A stretch of DNA of 64,000 nucleotides, taken from Prochlorococcus sp. AG-402-B19. Lineage in GTDB: Bacteria > Cyanobacteriota > Cyanobacteriia > PCC-6307 > Cyanobiaceae. The stretch spans positions 1 to 64,000 of the forward strand of contig QCHM01000005.1 of NCBI GenBank assembly GCA_003279615.1. The letters are read 5' to 3'. Positions within the stretch are counted from its first letter, which is position 1. Each line of letters opens with the position of its first letter. Below, one piece after another: positions 24,862 through 33,638 of this stretch. The translations under genes were made by a program, and so were the position numbers. The notes below the pieces were generated by a model, which had not been told where the DNA came from, did no database searches, and worked only from the letters and a program-made list of their open reading frames with translations.

Positions 24862-25671
24862 ATGATTTGGCCCTTGAGCCGTAAATCCAAAAAAAGGATG
24901 GCACGAATCTGTATTGAAGGTCCTATCAATGCCGAAACTCGAAAAAATGTTCTTAAAGCATTAAAGCAAATTGAGGAAAGAGAATTTCCAGCATTATTAC
25001 TTCGCATTGATAGTCCTGGGGGAACAGTTGGTGACAGCCAAGAGATCCATGGTGCTCTCTTGAGGCTTAGAGAGAAAGGTTGTCATGTTGTAGCTAGTTT
25101 TGGCAATATCTCAGCTTCTGGAGGGGTGTATATAGGAGTGGGTGCCGAAAAAATTGTTGCCAATCCAGGAACGATAACAGGATCTATCGGAGTAATTTTA
25201 AGGGGGAACAACCTATCTAAGTTATTAGAAAAAGTTGGCATAAAATTTGAGACTGTAAAAAGTGGAATTTATAAAGATATACTTTCTCCTGACCGATCTT
25301 TATCAACTGAAGAGAGGGCATTACTTCAATCTTTGATTGATAGCAGTTATGAGCAATTTGTTTCAGCAGTTGCTAAAGGAAGGAATCTAAGTCAAGAAGT
25401 TGTTAAGAGTTTTGCAGATGGAAGAGTTTTCACTGGAGAGCAAGCTAAAGAATTTGGACTAGTGGATGAAATTGGTGATGAAAATGATGCCAAATTACTT
25501 GCTATAAAGATTGCAAGCTTAGATGAAAAGACAAAGCCAATTACCTTTGGAAAAACCAAAAAGAAATTACTTGGTCTTTTACCAGGAGGAAAATTAATTC
25601 AAAATCTTTTAGATGTTATAAATCTAGAGTTAGGAGGTAATGGACAAATTCTTTGGTTGTATAAGCCATAA
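24862..25671 (+). CDS. sppA: Signal peptide peptidase SppA (short form)
   Basis: The 269-residue serine protease degrades cleaved signal peptides in the membrane. The start MIWPLSRKSKKRMARICIEG is typical of cyanobacterial short SppA. LLRIDSPGGTVGDSQEI follows, and the catalytic serine lies in NISASGGVYIGVGAEKIVANPGTITGSIGV. The conserved Lys region is near YKDILSPDRSLSTEE. Length fits the 36-kDa-type class. It is closely followed (3 bases) by aroH, so the two are co-transcribed. Confidence 0.95.
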   Translation: MIWPLSRKSKKRMARICIEGPINAETRKNVLKALKQIEEREFPALLLRIDSPGGTVGDSQEIHGALLRLREKGCHVVASFGNISASGGVYIGVGAEKIVANPGTITGSIGVILRGNNLSKLLEKVGIKFETVKSGIYKDILSPDRSLSTEERALLQSLIDSSYEQFVSAVAKGRNLSQEVVKSFADGRVFTGEQAKEFGLVDEIGDENDAKLLAIKIASLDEKTKPITFGKTKKKLLGLLPGGKLIQNLLDVINLELGGNGQILWLYKP

Positions 25672-25674
25672 ACT

Positions 25675-26052
25675 ATGAGATTTCAAAACGAGTTCAATTA
25701 TCTATGTGCATTAAGAGGTGCTACGACTTCCGAACAAAATTCTGTTGAGTCAATCGCTTCGGCTGTGGATGAATTGCTGTCTGAACTAATCTCCAGAAAT
25801 AATTTGATCCCAGATCAAATTATTTCTGTTACTTTCTCCGTGACATCAGATTTAGATGCTTGTTTCCCAGCATCTATTGCAAGAAAAAAAACAGGCTGGG
25901 AAAAAATTGCACTTTTAGACTGCCAACAAATGTTTGTTAAAGACGACTTATCAAAATGTATTCGACTACTTGCATATGTTTCTTTACCTAATGAACAATC
26001 CCCAAAAAATCCTTATCTTAGAAAAGCAAAGAATTTACGACCAGATCGATAA
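25675..26052 (+). CDS. aroH: Chorismate mutase, AroH class
   Basis: The 125-residue enzyme rearranges chorismate to prephenate for phenylalanine and tyrosine synthesis. The AroH-class pattern is clear: LCALRGATTSEQNSVESI at residues 10-27 with the active-site Arg, ISVTFSVTSDLDACFPASIARKKTGWEKIALLDCQQM, and the C-terminal CIRLLAYV. Length is normal for the trimeric AroH fold. It is in an operon with sppA. Firm assignment. Confidence 0.95.
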   Translation: MRFQNEFNYLCALRGATTSEQNSVESIASAVDELLSELISRNNLIPDQIISVTFSVTSDLDACFPASIARKKTGWEKIALLDCQQMFVKDDLSKCIRLLAYVSLPNEQSPKNPYLRKAKNLRPDR

Positions 26053-26147
26053 GTCCAGATTTTTGCAACAACGCATATTATATTTAAATAACTTCATGCA
26101 ATTCACTTGACAATCTTCAAGTGATCAACATTAAAGAAATTCACATC

Positions 26148-26723
26148 ATGCTTAAAAAGCAATCTTTACCAGCCATCAAAAAAGTTTGTTTTATTGGATT
26201 TTCGGCTTTTTTAATTGGTTCTGGAGGTTTTAACTTAATTCCAAAAGCTTCAGCAGGTCCAGGATTTTTTGAATATCAATGGAATCCAGAAGAAGGATAT
26301 AAACAACTTAAATACTATCAAACATCTAATGATAGAGGAGATAGAGCCCGTTATTACTTCTTCCTTAGAGGAAGAGATAGGAAAAAAGATATTATAAAAT
26401 TGACTCTTACAGTACCAGATTATTTTAAAGCAAAAATTAAAACAAAAAATTTAAGTTTATGTAAAGTTCATCAAGGAGGATATTCTTCTAGAACTCGCTG
26501 TCTAGAAAATGTGCCATCTCAAATAAAAGTTAATGATAACCAAACTTCTATCCAAATTTTTCCAGAAAAACCAATTCCTTTGAATAAAGATAATTACGCA
26601 GTGGTAATGAAGGTATTTAACCCTATAAAAAGAGGAATGTTTCAATTTAGAGCTCTTTCCCAGCAAGCTGAGGAGATTCCTATCTCAACATATTTAGGTA
26701 CTTGGAACATACAAGTACAGTGA
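26148..26723 (+). CDS. DUF2808 secreted protein
   Basis: The protein begins most naturally at ATG 26148 with a signal peptide (basic start, hydrophobic core FIGFSAFLIGSGGF, cleavage near ASA-GPG). The mature part fits DUF2808: FFEYQWNPEEGYKQLKYYQ, then RYYFFLRGRDRKKDIIKLTLTVPDYF, and the C-terminal FNPIKRGMFQFRA and GTWNIQV. The family is cyanobacterial and extracytoplasmic, with unknown function. It may precede rpmH transcription but is probably separate. Confidence 0.85.
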   Translation: MLKKQSLPAIKKVCFIGFSAFLIGSGGFNLIPKASAGPGFFEYQWNPEEGYKQLKYYQTSNDRGDRARYYFFLRGRDRKKDIIKLTLTVPDYFKAKIKTKNLSLCKVHQGGYSSRTRCLENVPSQIKVNDNQTSIQIFPEKPIPLNKDNYAVVMKVFNPIKRGMFQFRALSQQAEEIPISTYLGTWNIQVQ

Positions 26724-26772
26724 ACTGATAAATTAACCTTTGTATCTAAATCTAATACGGGCATAAATAGAA

Positions 26773-26910
26773 ATGACAAAAAGGACTTTTGGAGGAACCA
26801 GTAGAAAAAGAAAAAGAGTTTCTGGATTCAGAGTGAGAATGAGATCTCATACTGGAAGAAGAGTTGTCAGAACTCGGAGGAAACGGGGAAGAGCTCGCTT
26901 AACAGTTTGA
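26773..26910 (+). CDS. rpmH: 50S ribosomal protein L34
   Basis: The 45-residue, very basic protein reads [20 protein letters not shown] and continues with [18 protein letters not shown], the L34 signature. It is part of the large ribosomal subunit. It is followed 41 bases later by rnpA, the near-universal rpmH-rnpA pair, with yidC further on. Length is typical. Confidence 0.97.
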   Translation: MTKRTFGGTSRKRKRVSGFRVRMRSHTGRRVVRTRRKRGRARLTV

Positions 26911-26951
26911 AAACAGATTTCTAAATATATTTAAACCAAAAGTTCTTAATA

Positions 26952-27338
26952 ATGGTTTTGCCAAAACATATGAGACTCAAAGGTCATAGATGTTTTGACT
27001 TCATTTATAAAGAAGGCTCAAGGTACTATGGATCTTCAATGGTCCTTAGAGTTGCCAAAGCGAATACAAAACTTCTAGTAAAAGGTATTGAATCAGAGAT
27101 TAGGCCTTCAATAAAATGTGCAATATCAATAAGCAATAAAGTAAGCAAAAAATCAGTTACAAGAAATAAGCTTCGACGGTTATTCCACCAACATATGTCA
27201 TTAAGGCTTTCTAATATAACAACTGAAAAAGAAGTTTGGGCTTTTATTTCTTTGAAACCTTCTTGCATGAAAAATCCATCAAGCACCCTTCTTAGAGAAT
27301 GTGACAAACTATTCGTTAAGGCCGGACTAACAAAATGA
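26952..27338 (+). CDS. rnpA: Ribonuclease P protein component
   Basis: The 128-residue basic protein helps RNase P RNA remove tRNA 5' leaders. The start LPKHMRLKGHRCFDFIYKEGSRYYGSSMVLRV and the RNR-type motif KKSVTRNKLRRLFHQ (about residues 70-84) are diagnostic. It overlaps the next gene by four bases (ATGA), so the two are translationally coupled. It sits in the conserved rpmH-rnpA-PH-yidC order. Confidence 0.96.
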   Translation: MVLPKHMRLKGHRCFDFIYKEGSRYYGSSMVLRVAKANTKLLVKGIESEIRPSIKCAISISNKVSKKSVTRNKLRRLFHQHMSLRLSNITTEKEVWAFISLKPSCMKNPSSTLLRECDKLFVKAGLTK

Positions 27339-27745
27339 CTATCAGTTCCAATGAAGACATTTTTTACGATGGAGGACCTGCAAGAGGTGATCTAATAATA
27401 AATTTGATGGCAGGAATAACATTAATTGGTCTCCCTTTCACCTTTGGAGCCCTGGTTAGGGCCCTATGGGTTAGATACAAAATTACAACTCGTAGAATAT
27501 CCGTAACTGGTGGTTGGCTTGGTCGTGATAAGACTCAAGTTGTATATAGTCAAATCTCTGAGATCAGAGCCATTCCAAGAGGTTTAGGGTCATATGGTGA
27601 TATGGTTCTTGTCTTGAAAGATGGAGCTCGACTTGAAATGAGATCAATTCCCAATTTTCGCAAAACCGAGAGTTATATATTAGAAAAAATAAAAAATACA
27701 ACTTCCATTAGAGTTGATAAAAATGTTCAAGGTTTTTCAAACTAA
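27335..27745 (+). CDS. Bacterial PH-domain (YdbS-like) membrane protein
   Basis: The 136-residue protein has a membrane-embedded hairpin (IINLMAGITLIGLPFTFGALVRALW, about residues 22-46), followed by a bacterial PH (bPH2) domain: YKITTRRISVTGGWLGRDKTQVVYSQISEIRAIP. It is coupled to rnpA by a 4-base overlap and precedes yidC, an arrangement conserved in cyanobacteria. A role near membrane protein insertion is inferred from context only. Confidence 0.88.
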   Translation: MTISSNEDIFYDGGPARGDLIINLMAGITLIGLPFTFGALVRALWVRYKITTRRISVTGGWLGRDKTQVVYSQISEIRAIPRGLGSYGDMVLVLKDGARLEMRSIPNFRKTESYILEKIKNTTSIRVDKNVQGFSN

Positions 27746-27828
27746 TGAGCCCTCACAAAAATGTGAGACAAGAACACATCTTCTAAGGCAAACTGGCCTA
27801 ACAACCTCAATCTTTATCCAATAAAACC

Positions 27829-28977
27829 GTGATCGGGTACATCTCAGACAATCTACTTATCCCGATCCTAGATTTTTTCTACGGATTAGTTCCTAGTTAT
27901 GGACTAGCGATTGTCGCATTAACCATAGTTATTCGCCTAGCACTTTTCCCTCTCAGCGCAGGTTCTATAAGAAGCGCAAGAAGGATGAAGATTGCCCAGC
28001 CTGTGATGCAAAAAAGACAGGCTGAAATCAAAAGTCGCTATGCAAGCAATCCTCAAAAGCAACAAGAAGAATTAGGCAAATTAATGGGAGAATTCGGCAG
28101 TCCATTGGCTGGATGCCTCCCTCTACTTGTTCAGATGCCTATTCTGTTTGCTTTATTTGCAACTTTAAGGGGGTCACCTTTTGCTGATGTCCCTTATTTA
28201 GTCAATCTGAAAGTACTTCCATCAGATCAGATTGCAGCTATAGAACCCAAACCTTTTAAGACAGCTAAACATTCAATTTTTATAACTGAAAAGAATCATT
28301 TTCCTGTTATTGCAACTCTTCCAGGTGGAACAAAAATCGGTTCTGGAGAGACTGTCAAAATCAACTTGCAAACGTTGAATGGAGAATCCTACGTCAATGA
28401 ATTAAAGAAATATGAAGATGGGTCAAAGTTTTCTCCCACATGGAAAGTCACTAAAGGGGAAGAAATTCTAAAAGTATCCTCTGATGGGACTGTAAATGCA
28501 CTTAATCCCGGAGATGCGACTGTAGAAGCAAAGATTCCTGGTTTAGCAGCTAAAAGTGGTTTTTTGTTTATTAAAGCTCTTGGAAATGTAGGTTTTTATG
28601 TTGATGGTGCAATTCATTGGGATATTGCCATACTCGTTGCAAGTTTTGGTTTAACACTTGTAATTTCTCAGGTCCTCTCAGGTAGAGGAATGCCAGTGAA
28701 CAAGCAACAATCAACTGCGAACAAAATCACCCCAGTAATGATAACTGGAATGTTTTTATTCTTCCCTTTACCTGCTGGTGTTCTGCTTTATATGGTTATC
28801 GCTAATATTTTTCAAGGGTTACAAACCTTTCTCCTTAGCAGAGAATCTTTACCCGAGAATTTACAAAAAATTCTTGATGACCAACTAAAGCAACAGGATA
28901 AGCCTTCTGTTGCTGTAAGTGCAGAAGTAATTTCCGATTCAGATAGATTACCTTTTGAACCAAAGAGCAATAAATAA
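27829..28977 (+). CDS. yidC: Membrane protein insertase YidC/Alb3
   Basis: The 382-residue protein inserts membrane proteins into the plasma and thylakoid membranes. It starts at GTG. Helix 1 ([38 protein letters not shown]) carries the conserved hydrophilic-groove Arg near residue 31. [30 protein letters not shown]-like sequence is present, as are the later helices near [30 protein letters not shown] soluble insert (about residues 140-255) between helices is longer than in Alb3, as in other picocyanobacteria. Confidence 0.95.
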   Translation: MIGYISDNLLIPILDFFYGLVPSYGLAIVALTIVIRLALFPLSAGSIRSARRMKIAQPVMQKRQAEIKSRYASNPQKQQEELGKLMGEFGSPLAGCLPLLVQMPILFALFATLRGSPFADVPYLVNLKVLPSDQIAAIEPKPFKTAKHSIFITEKNHFPVIATLPGGTKIGSGETVKINLQTLNGESYVNELKKYEDGSKFSPTWKVTKGEEILKVSSDGTVNALNPGDATVEAKIPGLAAKSGFLFIKALGNVGFYVDGAIHWDIAILVASFGLTLVISQVLSGRGMPVNKQQSTANKITPVMITGMFLFFPLPAGVLLYMVIANIFQGLQTFLLSRESLPENLQKILDDQLKQQDKPSVAVSAEVISDSDRLPFEPKSNK

Positions 28978-29036
28978 TTTATTTGAAAAGACCTATCATA
29001 AAAATCCAGAGATAACTAAGATTAAATTAATAAATT

Positions 29037-30515
29037 ATGTCTAATTGGAATGAACAACTTGATCTATTAATTAGAGCAAGAACTCCAATTATTTGGATTA
29101 GGAGTAATGAAGAAGAAAGAGTTGAAAACCTTTTAAAAAATTCAACTAAAAGGCTTTCTCCTAGAAGGCTAGCGACTTGGGATTATATAAATGGAATAAG
29201 TAATATTCTTAATTCAAATAATCTTGGTTCTAGGCAGCCAATGGCTGTTCTTGAATGGCTTAAAAAACTGGATAATAGTTCTCCTACGATCCTTCTCTTA
29301 AAAGATTTTCACCATTTCTGTGAGGATCCAGGCATTATAAGAATGCTAAAAAATTTAACTATTTTTCTTCGTTCAAAGCCTCACTCAATAATTATTAGTT
29401 CTGGATTATGGAGCCCTTCAAATGATTTAGAAGAAGACCTAACTATTCTTGATCTGCCATTACCTAAAGAGAATGAAATTAAGACACTTTTATCAAATAT
29501 TGCAGAAGCTAGTAATTCTCAATTAGAAGAGTTTGTCTTAAAGGAACTAACAAATGCATGTAGCGGTTTAAGTGAATCCAGGATTCGAAAAGTAGCCGCT
29601 AGAGCTCTTGCTCAAAGAGGTCGAATTGGTAAAGAAGATTTAATAGAAGTTTTAGAAGAAAAACGACAATCTATTGCTAGAAGCGAGGTACTTGAATATT
29701 GCAAAACAAATAAATCGCCTAATGATGTTGGTGGTTTACAAATTTTGAAAGATTGGTTAAAACAAAGAAAACAAGCTTTTTCAGAAGAAGCAAAAGATTT
29801 TGGATTACCTTTACCTAAAGGGGTTTTGCTAGTCGGTCCTCAAGGTACAGGAAAATCTTTAGTAGCAAAAGCAATAGCAAATAGTTGGTCTATGCCCTTA
29901 CTAAGACTTGATGTAGGAAGGTTATTTGCTGGTCTTGTAGGAGCCAGTGAAGCGCGAACAAGAGAAACCATTCAACGCGCCGAAGCCATGTCCCCCTGCA
30001 TTTTATGGATTGACGAAATTGACAAAGCTTTTGGTGGCGATGGAAGAAGTGACGGTGGAACAAGTCAAAGAGTTCTTGCCAATATTCTTACTTGGATGTC
30101 AGAAAAGACTTCTTCTGTTTTCCTTGTGGCAACTGCAAATAGCATAGATAAGCTACCTGCTGAGCTACTAAGAAAAGGAAGATTTGATGAGATCTTTATG
30201 CTTGAATTACCTACTAAAAATGAAAGGCATAGCATTCTTGAACTTCATCTTCAAAAAAGAAGACCTAATTTGAAAATTGATTTAACCGCAGCTGTTGATA
30301 GAACAGAAGGATTCTCCGGTGCAGAATTAGAACAATCAGTCATAGAGGCAATGTATTTTGCATTTGCAGAAAAAAGAGAGCTTCTTGAAAGTGATCTAAT
30401 ACTCGCTACAAATCAGTTAGTTCCTCTTTCTAGAACTGCAAGAGAACAGCTTGAATCTTTAAAAGAATGGGCTTCAAGCGGAAGAGCAAGAGCCTCCTCG
30501 CCTAAACTTTTTTAA
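29037..30515 (+). CDS. ycf46: Ycf46-like AAA ATPase
   Basis: The 492-residue ATPase matches Ycf46 of cyanobacteria and plastids. The N-terminal LDLLIRARTPIIWIRSNEEERV is typical. The AAA core follows with Walker A GPQGTGKS (G267 to S274), Walker B ILWIDEIDKAF (about 322-332), sensor 1 VFLVATANS, and R-K-G-R-F-D-E-I. Unlike FtsH it has no membrane helices and no zinc protease domain. The exact role is not settled; a link to CO2 or photosynthesis regulation has been proposed for homologs. Confidence 0.9.
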   Translation: MSNWNEQLDLLIRARTPIIWIRSNEEERVENLLKNSTKRLSPRRLATWDYINGISNILNSNNLGSRQPMAVLEWLKKLDNSSPTILLLKDFHHFCEDPGIIRMLKNLTIFLRSKPHSIIISSGLWSPSNDLEEDLTILDLPLPKENEIKTLLSNIAEASNSQLEEFVLKELTNACSGLSESRIRKVAARALAQRGRIGKEDLIEVLEEKRQSIARSEVLEYCKTNKSPNDVGGLQILKDWLKQRKQAFSEEAKDFGLPLPKGVLLVGPQGTGKSLVAKAIANSWSMPLLRLDVGRLFAGLVGASEARTRETIQRAEAMSPCILWIDEIDKAFGGDGRSDGGTSQRVLANILTWMSEKTSSVFLVATANSIDKLPAELLRKGRFDEIFMLELPTKNERHSILELHLQKRRPNLKIDLTAAVDRTEGFSGAELEQSVIEAMYFAFAEKRELLESDLILATNQLVPLSRTAREQLESLKEWASSGRARASSPKLF

Positions 30516-30640
30516 AAACTTTCCCTATTTTTAGTTTTAAGTAATTCAAAAAAAAATTCTTAATTTAGAGGCAATTTACAAATCTGATTATTTTTAGGAA
30601 CAACAAACGATTAGGCTAAAAGGACTTCACGATTCAAATA

Positions 30641-31921
30641 GTGATAGACCAGCGAATACTAAGAGAAAATCCTAAATTAATTGAGGAAGGGCTTAAATTA
30701 AGAGGAATGAATATTGATTTAGATCCTCTTCAGAAATGTTGTAAAGATCTCAGGGAACTGGAAGAAAAAAGAAATAGCTTACAAGCCCAGGGGAATTCAA
30801 TTGGCAAAGAAGTTGGACAAAAAATTAAAGAAGGCCTTTCACAAAGCTCTGAAGAGATTTCAAACCTTCGCATTAAAGGGAATCAAATAAAAAAACAAGT
30901 TGGGATTATTGAAGAGGAAGAGAAATTGATATCACAAAAATTAAATGCACAAATGCTTTGCATACCTAACCTTCCTGATGAAAATCCTCTTAAAGGAAGA
31001 GACGAAAAAGATAACAAGGAAATTAGGAGATGGGGTGAACCAGTTTCAGGAAAAAGTTTTAAAGAACATTGGGAAATTGCTAATCAATTAAAACTATGGG
31101 ATAGCGAAAGATCATCAATAATAGCGAAAAGTAGATTTGTGACCCTTTTCAACCAAGCTGCAAAACTTGAAAGATCACTAATAAATTTCATGCTTGACTT
31201 ACATGTAAAAAAAGGATATTTAGAAGTTCTTCCTCCAGCACTTGTTAACACAGCTAGTCTTACAGGGTCAGGGCAACTTCCGAAATTCGCAGAAGAGAGT
31301 TTTCGATGTTCAGATGATGATTTGTGGCTTACTCCAACAGCTGAAGTCCCTCTAACTTCTCTCCATCGAGGTGAGATTATCTCCAAAGATTTGCTCCCTT
31401 TAAAATACGTTGCTTATAGTCCTTGTTTCAGAAGAGAAGCTGGAAGTTATGGAAGGGATACAAGAGGCTTAATAAGGCTCCATCAATTTAATAAAGTTGA
31501 ACTGTATTGGTTTTCCGATCCAGAGAAATCAGAAGAAGCTTTAGACAAAATCACTTCTGATGCAGAATCAGTTTTAAAAGAGCTCGAATTACCTTATAGA
31601 GTAATTCAGCTTTGCACAGGAGATTTAGGTTTCTCTGCAAAAAAAACTTATGATCTTGAAGTTTGGCTACCAGGTGCAGATGCCTTCAGAGAAATATCTA
31701 GTTGCAGCAATTGCGGAGACTTTCAAGCCAGACGTTCCTCTATACGAACAAAAGATAAAAATAAAAAAAATATACTTTTGCACACCTTAAATGGCAGTGG
31801 ACTGGCGATAGGTAGGACTATGGCTGCGATTTTGGAAAATGGTCAACAAGCTGATGGAAGTATCAATTTACCAAAAGCCTTAATACCTTACTTCGGTTCG
31901 AACAAATTAAAGCCAGAATAA
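30641..31921 (+). CDS. serS: Seryl-tRNA synthetase
   Basis: The 426-residue enzyme charges tRNA-Ser. It starts at GTG with MIDQRILRENPKLIEEGLKLRG, has the N-terminal coiled-coil arm (about residues 30-105), and then the class II core: LTGSGQLPKFAEESF, LTPTAEVPLTSLHRGE, CFRREAGSYGRDTRGLIRLHQF (motif 2), and LNGSGLAIGRTMAAILENGQ (motif 3). The length is normal. A tRNA-Ser gene occurs elsewhere in the window. Confidence 0.97.
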   Translation: MIDQRILRENPKLIEEGLKLRGMNIDLDPLQKCCKDLRELEEKRNSLQAQGNSIGKEVGQKIKEGLSQSSEEISNLRIKGNQIKKQVGIIEEEEKLISQKLNAQMLCIPNLPDENPLKGRDEKDNKEIRRWGEPVSGKSFKEHWEIANQLKLWDSERSSIIAKSRFVTLFNQAAKLERSLINFMLDLHVKKGYLEVLPPALVNTASLTGSGQLPKFAEESFRCSDDDLWLTPTAEVPLTSLHRGEIISKDLLPLKYVAYSPCFRREAGSYGRDTRGLIRLHQFNKVELYWFSDPEKSEEALDKITSDAESVLKELELPYRVIQLCTGDLGFSAKKTYDLEVWLPGADAFREISSCSNCGDFQARRSSIRTKDKNKKNILLHTLNGSGLAIGRTMAAILENGQQADGSINLPKALIPYFGSNKLKPE

Positions 31922-31940
31922 CCCAATCAAAATCTAATTA

Positions 31941-33023
31941 ATGAACGTTCTTTTATCGATAGCTGTACTTGGCCTTCTAATTTTTTTCCATGAGGCTGGT
32001 CATTTTTTAGCTGCCATACTTCAAAAAATTAAAGTCAGTGGTTTTTCAATTGGTTTTGGGCCAGCTGTTTTGCAAAAAGAAATAAATGGAATTACTTATT
32101 CAATTAGATCTCTTCCTTTAGGTGGATTCGTCTCTTTCCCTGATGAAGAAACAGATTCATTGGTTAAGCCCAATGATCCTGACCTTTTAAAAAACAAACC
32201 AATACATCAAAGAGCAATAGTTATTTCAGCAGGAGTAGTAGCAAATTTATTATTAGCTTGGGTAGTACTTATTGGTCAAGCAAGCTTTGTTGGAATTCCT
32301 AATCAACCCGAGCCAGGTGTAATAATCATGGGAATTCAGCCAGATGAGCCTGCTTTTAGATCAGGACTCGTTGCTGGTGATCGAATAATGAGCGTAAACG
32401 GTCAAAAACTTGGTAGTGGGAAAGAGGGGATAATGAATTTAGTAAATATTATTCAGAAATCATCTGGGAAAGAATTACTTTTCCAAAGAGTTAATGAATA
32501 TGAAACCAATACAATTTCAATAACTCCTGCTGATAATGAAGGAAATGGAAGGATAGGAGCTCAATTACAACCAAATCTTCCAAATGAATTAACTAAAGCA
32601 AAGAATATTAGTGAAATATTTAATAGTTCAAATACACAATTTTATGAATTACTCAGCAAAACAGTTATTGGCTATAAAAGTTTGATTACTAATTTTTCTG
32701 CAACTGCTCAGCAGTTAAGTGGACCAGTAAAAATTGTTGAAATTGGAGCTCAGCTTTCAGAACAAGGAGGTTCAGGACTTGTACTTTTTTCTGCATTAGT
32801 TTCAATTAATCTTGCTGTTCTGAACTCATTACCTTTACCACTTCTAGATGGTGGACAATTAGTTCTTCTTATTTTGGAGAGTATAAGAGGTAAGCCAGTA
32901 CCAGAAAAAATTCAATTAGCTTTTATGCAATCAGGATTTGTTTTGCTTGTTGGGCTTAGTGTGGTTTTAATAATTCGAGATACGACTCAACTTTCCTTAG
33001 TTCAGGAATTGGTTCATAGATAA
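31941..33023 (+). CDS. rseP: Site-2 protease RseP
   Basis: The 360-residue intramembrane zinc metalloprotease cleaves membrane-anchored regulators. The first helix carries the active site FFHEAGH (H17, E18, H21). A PDZ domain follows (about residues 120-195, GIQPDEPAFRSGLVAGDRIMSVNG). The second zinc-ligand motif N-S-L-P-L-P-L-L-D-G lies near the C-terminus. It follows serS by 19 bases and probably shares its transcript. Confidence 0.95.
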   Translation: MNVLLSIAVLGLLIFFHEAGHFLAAILQKIKVSGFSIGFGPAVLQKEINGITYSIRSLPLGGFVSFPDEETDSLVKPNDPDLLKNKPIHQRAIVISAGVVANLLLAWVVLIGQASFVGIPNQPEPGVIIMGIQPDEPAFRSGLVAGDRIMSVNGQKLGSGKEGIMNLVNIIQKSSGKELLFQRVNEYETNTISITPADNEGNGRIGAQLQPNLPNELTKAKNISEIFNSSNTQFYELLSKTVIGYKSLITNFSATAQQLSGPVKIVEIGAQLSEQGGSGLVLFSALVSINLAVLNSLPLPLLDGGQLVLLILESIRGKPVPEKIQLAFMQSGFVLLVGLSVVLIIRDTTQLSLVQELVHR

Positions 33024-33151
33024 TTAAATTTAATCTGGAAGGCACTTAATTAAATTCAAGAAAATTTTTTGAGAATAAATTCCATCTCATGTCTTAAAAC
33101 AATCATTCCAGGAGTTAAAATGTTGTTAATACAAGTCAAATAAGCCCCTGA

Positions 33152-33454
33152 ATGGCCAAAAAGTCAATGATAGCGCGTGATGTAAAGCGCAAAAAACTCG
33201 TAGAAAGATACGCAGCTAAGCGTAAAAATCTTATTGATGCTTTTAAATCAGCCAAGGACCCTATGGAAAGATTAGAAATCCATAGAAAGATTCAAGCTTT
33301 ACCCAGAAATTGCGCACCAAATAGAATTAGGAATCGTTGTTGGGCAACTGGTAAACCAAGAGGAGTTTATAGAGATTTTGGCCTTTGCAGAAATCAACTC
33401 AGATCAAGAGCTCATAACGGGGAATTGCCTGGAGTTGTAAAATCAAGTTGGTAA
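33152..33454 (+). CDS. rpsN: 30S ribosomal protein S14
   Basis: The 100-residue basic protein belongs to the small ribosomal subunit. It begins [20 protein letters not shown] and ends [16 protein letters not shown]. It is the long, zinc-free S14 form: [25 protein letters not shown] has no C-x-x-C pairs. A strong terminator follows. Assignment is firm. Confidence 0.97.
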   Translation: MAKKSMIARDVKRKKLVERYAAKRKNLIDAFKSAKDPMERLEIHRKIQALPRNCAPNRIRNRCWATGKPRGVYRDFGLCRNQLRSRAHNGELPGVVKSSW

Positions 33455-33483
33455 AAACTAACAGACAATTCAAATACACTTAA

Positions 33484-33518
33484 GAAGTGGGGATGATTAT
33501 ATTTCCCACTTTTTTTTA
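33484..33518 (+). terminator. Rho-independent terminator of rpsN
   Basis: AAGTGGG (33485-33491) pairs with CCCACTT (33505-33511) and is followed by a run of T. It lies about 30 bases after rpsN and before pnp. Confidence 0.85.
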
Positions 33519-33638
33519 GTTTTATCTTTTTACTAATTGTGGTAAATGTTTCCTCTAAGAAACAAATCTATCGAAATTTTTACTCAATTAGTCCCATTAA
33601 GTGTAAGAATGTCTAAAGACAAAAAGCTATAAAGGCAC

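Noticed and set aside
24252-24884. Plus-strand frames opposite the EamA transporter gene
   Set aside because: Complement shadows of a clear membrane transporter gene.
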